Positions 5,755 through 5,777 of a stretch of 5,777 nt of DNA are shown piece after piece. Numbering within the stretch: the stretch's first letter is position 1; each line of letters starts with the position of its first letter. The position numbers and the translations under genes were made by a program. The stretch spans positions 1 through 5,777 of the forward strand of contig CANQBT010000118.1 of assembly GCA_947589405.1 (NCBI GenBank). Direction: 5' to 3'. This DNA comes from an uncultured Clostridia bacterium (GTDB taxonomy: Bacteria; Bacillota; Clostridia; Lachnospirales; CAG-274). The notes under the pieces were generated by a model. That model saw only the letters and a program-made list of their open reading frames with translations, was not told the origin of the DNA and did no database searches.

Positions 5755-5777
5755 TTTTTACAAGTAACTTCTTTGAG

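Larger units (their letters stand above)
5488..5777. other. Non-coding leader region upstream of the POR operon
   Basis: These 290 bases are A+T-rich and hold no supported gene. Contents, in transcription order for the minus strand, are palindrome copy 2, palindrome copy 1 within a MITE-like stretch, a perfect TTGCGCAA palindrome (5596-5603), a TTGTGAAAT motif (5571-5579), the promoter candidates and the AGGAGG. Small open frames of 60-65 codons here start at GTG without a proper ribosome binding site and cross the palindromes, so I treat them as chance. The last 20 or so bases at the right edge could be the end of another gene but are too short to tell. Confidence 0.7.

Noticed and set aside
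5735..5760. Plus-strand intrinsic terminator (palindrome followed by TTTTT)
   Set aside because: No plus-strand gene ends to its left, and the palindrome matches the design of a second copy nearby that lacks a T-run. A repeat explains it better, though terminator function is not excluded.
5488..5777. Riboswitch or structured RNA leader for the POR operon
   Set aside because: Apart from the short palindromes I see no conserved aptamer motif and no terminator-antiterminator pair near the start codon.
1..5777. CRISPR array, tRNA or rRNA gene, transposase, or defence island
   Set aside because: There are no regularly spaced direct repeats, no cloverleaf or rRNA signatures and no transposase motifs. 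The gene content is metabolic and housekeeping apart from one possible nuclease.

Overview
The window looks like a chromosomal segment of an anaerobic, clostridial-type member of the Bacillota. The grounds are A+T-rich DNA, frequent ATA (Ile) and AGA (Arg) codons, strong AGGAGG-type ribosome binding sites, a ferredoxin-dependent 2-oxoacid oxidoreductase, and intergenic palindromes of a kind I associate with gut Firmicutes. Genus cannot be set from the sequence. All convincing genes lie on the minus strand, so transcription runs from high to low coordinates.

Region by region, in transcription order. (1) 5488-5777 is a non-coding leader. It holds two short palindromes of similar design, an imperfect inverted-repeat (MITE-like) stretch and weak promoter candidates. 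(2) 4477-5487 and 2265-4475 form a tight two-gene operon for a pyruvate-type 2-oxoacid:ferredoxin oxidoreductase (POR). The first gene is a gamma-delta fusion: a catalytic-gamma domain followed by a 2[4Fe-4S] ferredoxin domain. The second is an alpha-beta fusion with the pyrimidine-binding and domain II halves followed by the TPP/[4Fe-4S] half. One base separates them, and the second gene's Shine-Dalgarno sequence lies in the last codons of the first. (3) A strong intrinsic terminator (about 2216-2262) starts three bases after the alpha-beta stop codon. (4) A second group follows: a 73-residue secreted protein of unknown function starting at TTG (1947-2168), an aminopeptidase P-type M24 metallopeptidase (675-1925), and a DUF2161/PD-(D/E)XK-like putative nuclease (1-688). 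The last overlaps the peptidase end by 14 bases and runs off the left edge.

The first operon probably makes the enzyme that oxidatively decarboxylates pyruvate (or a related 2-oxoacid) to acyl-CoA, passing electrons through its own ferredoxin domain to free ferredoxin. This is a central step of clostridial fermentation. The peptidase probably trims peptides with proline at position 2 in the cytoplasm. I see no functional link between the two groups beyond adjacency. Nothing here is clearly a new defence or mobile system. The most notable points are the two-polypeptide subunit-fusion layout of POR, the unknown secreted protein, and the repeats in the POR leader.
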